Source: Setaria digitata
Taxonomy: Eukaryota > Nematoda > Chromadorea > Rhabditida > Setariidae
Reading direction: 5' to 3'
DNA length: 64,000 nt
Assembly: GCA_003640385.1 (NCBI GenBank)
Contig: RCAB01000107.1
Span: 1 to 64,000, forward strand
Position numbers and translations under genes: made by a program. Shown here piece after piece: positions 62,420-64,000 of this stretch; within the stretch, counting starts at the first letter, position 1, and every line of letters starts with the position of its first letter. The notes under the pieces were generated by a model. The model saw only the letters and a program-made list of their open reading frames with translations, did no database searches and was not told the origin of the DNA.

Positions 62420-63954
62420 TTAAACTGATGATAATTTCGATATTTTTAGCATTTCAAGCATCGCCGAAAATCTCTTTAAACATTCCTTCTTCCCGAAGAA
62501 TTGAAACAATTCCATAATCGGTGGTCCACTTTTGCAATTGATTAAGGCCAAACGTATAATTCGAAATATCTGAGCACATTTAATATCATGTATAGAAGCT
62601 AATGTTTTCATGCTGTCCATATTCCAATCTTTGTAATCCATGATACCTTGAAGAATGGACGATACCGTCAGAGCATCAAACTCAGAGAGCGTTTTTTCGG
62701 GACTAGTTGGTCGGAGGAAGTAATACTTGAAGTCGCTGTTTGTTAATTGTTCCAAATAACACAGCTTCTGATCTGTTCGTTCGAATAAATCAAATACTTT
62801 TTTAACGTATTCAGGATCGGTAATCAATTCTGAAGCAGCTTCTGGAAATGTCTTCTGTAGACGCCTCATAATTTCTGCTACTAATTGTTTGTCAACGTCA
62901 GCATTTTGTATTGCTTTGTAACCATAGTTATCAAGGACCAGCTGATCCAACTAAAAACAACAAAACTGTAACTGCAGTACAGTTTATAACATAACAGTCA
63001 AATAATTTAAAGCTATAAAACGGGAGAGTTTAGGAGAGTTAGGGAAGGTTACTTGATAATGTGTTCAGTAAAATGAGTGAAGCTTATATAATGCAAAAAT
63101 CATACGACTAAAACATATTGCGTGGAAATTATTGAAGAGTTAATCTACAAATGTACAGTATTTAATAGATTGAAAAATACCATTATATTTCGTTTGCCAA
63201 TTAAATAAACGTCAAACTTCCTTATCATCTCATCCAGTGTATACAGCTTTGATGAATCGAAGTCCCGAATACCGCTTCCATTTCGACATAGATAATTCAG
63301 CACCGCAATTGGTAAATATCCTTTCTCAGTGTCGTAAAATTCCACAAAAGCATCCTATGAGCATATTTCATACGACAGTATTATTAATTTACAAACACTT
63401 CAACTTTTTTCTTTCCAGAAGACTTTTCATATTTCGAAACCAATAACTGCAAAAAGAAAACAAGGAGTGAAAATGAACCTTATCACGTTTCGAAAGTTTC
63501 TTGTTGTTATTTTTCATCAACAACGGAAGATGAATCCACTCAGGGGAAGACCATCCAAAAGCCCTGCAGTTGAATACTTAGACATAGACTGATCGAAGTA
63601 GATCAAATTTTCTCTCTAACTTTTAGTGTTGCGAAATAGTAAACTGATTTGTTTATAACAATAAGCAGCAGTTATAATAAGCATAAATAAAATAAATGAA
63701 CTGTCAACTAACTATTTAGTTCACAAATCACTCAGTTGCTAAACAAAATTTTTGTAACAACTAATTGCTAACTCGTAAAGCTGTATATGCTTCGAAACAG
63801 ATGTAAGCCATTCACAGCCACGTATCACATGACTAATCCGCATCTGATGGTCGTCAACAACATTTGCTAAATGATAGGTTGGAAATAAATCTGTCTTCAT
63901 CAGGATGAAATCCCCTTCATCACTCTTCTGTGTTATTTCACCAAAAATTTGATC
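62420..63954 (-). CDS. ears2: Mitochondrial glutamyl-tRNA synthetase (EARS2-like), 3' part, continues beyond right edge
   Basis: Class I aminoacyl-tRNA synthetase that charges mitochondrial tRNA-Glu. Four exons are in the window: 63954–63773, 63563–63479, 63354–63181 and 62950–62420, in phase, about 323 codons plus stop. Upstream exons, including the HIGH motif, lie past base 64000. Visible: [19 protein letters not shown] and [19 protein letters not shown] (catalytic Rossmann domain); [15 protein letters not shown]; the KMSKS-equivalent KKLSKRDK; then [31 protein letters not shown] and [10 protein letters not shown], matching the order in EARS2. A helical anticodon-binding domain makes up the 531-base last exon, ending [16 protein letters not shown]. 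The mitochondrial rather than cytosolic assignment rests on the bacterial-type sequence. The targeting peptide is outside the window. Confidence 0.92.
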
Positions 63955-64000
63955 CTTAAAATCATTGAGAAAAAAAGATTCATCAAATTACTTCAGAATA

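Noticed and set aside
63400..63452. Possible EARS2 exon ([14 protein letters not shown]) after TTTTTGCAG
   Set aside because: It ends in a stop, and the flanking exons join directly in phase to the expected KRDK–DAFVEF sequence.

Overview
The window is eukaryotic, A+T-rich and dense in short and medium introns (GT–AG, consensus TTTCAG acceptors). Its gene content (arginine kinase, a bestrophin, C-type lectin, EDEM mannosidase) and its likely SL-type acceptors just before start codons point to a nematode. Codon use and base composition suit a spirurid/filarial worm, but that finer placement is inference. All intron–exon models were built by eye from splice sites, reading phase and family conservation. 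Boundaries should be good to a base or so unless flagged.

Layout, left to right. 1.9–5.2 kb (−): DHHC palmitoyltransferase, six exons. 6.2–11.1 kb (−): 4-coumarate/acyl-CoA ligase-like enzyme, twelve exons. 11.8–12.9 kb (−): small histone-fold protein (CHRAC1/POLE4 type). 14.0–14.5 kb (−): small secreted peptide precursor with a C-terminal GKR site. 14.8–22.8 kb (−): a large zinc-finger protein built from repeated C2H2+C2HC finger pairs. 23.7–25.4 kb (+): METTL26-like methyltransferase. 25.7–26.1 kb (+): unexplained open frame broken by one TGA. 26.4–30.0 kb (+): KLHDC10-like kelch protein, perhaps followed by a tiny membrane protein at 30.3–30.8 kb. 31.4–34.5 kb (−): bestrophin chloride channel. 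35.8–38.3 kb (−): secreted C-type lectin with a long N-glycosylation-rich stalk. 40.6–43.5 kb (+): DUSP12-type dual-specificity phosphatase. 43.7–47.1 kb (−): arginine kinase. 49.7–59.4 kb (−): EDEM3-like ER mannosidase with PA domain, with a possible alternative membrane-anchoring last exon and a tRNA-His gene in intron 2. 62.4 kb to beyond the right edge (−): mitochondrial glutamyl-tRNA synthetase.

The genes do not form one pathway; this looks like an ordinary housekeeping stretch of chromosome. Functional themes that recur are ER quality control (EDEM3, and possibly KLHDC10 in ubiquitin-dependent turnover), membrane traffic/lipid modification (DHHC, acyl-CoA ligase), energy buffering (arginine kinase) and mitochondrial translation. 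I found no sign of a coherent new multi-gene system. The most interesting leads are the alternative EDEM3 terminal exon, the modular zinc-finger protein, the peptide precursor and three unexplained coding-like segments.

Five single-N positions (7359, 12262, 33576, 52463, 61606) are present. Four are flanked by near-identical direct duplications, which look like contig-joining artefacts rather than biology.
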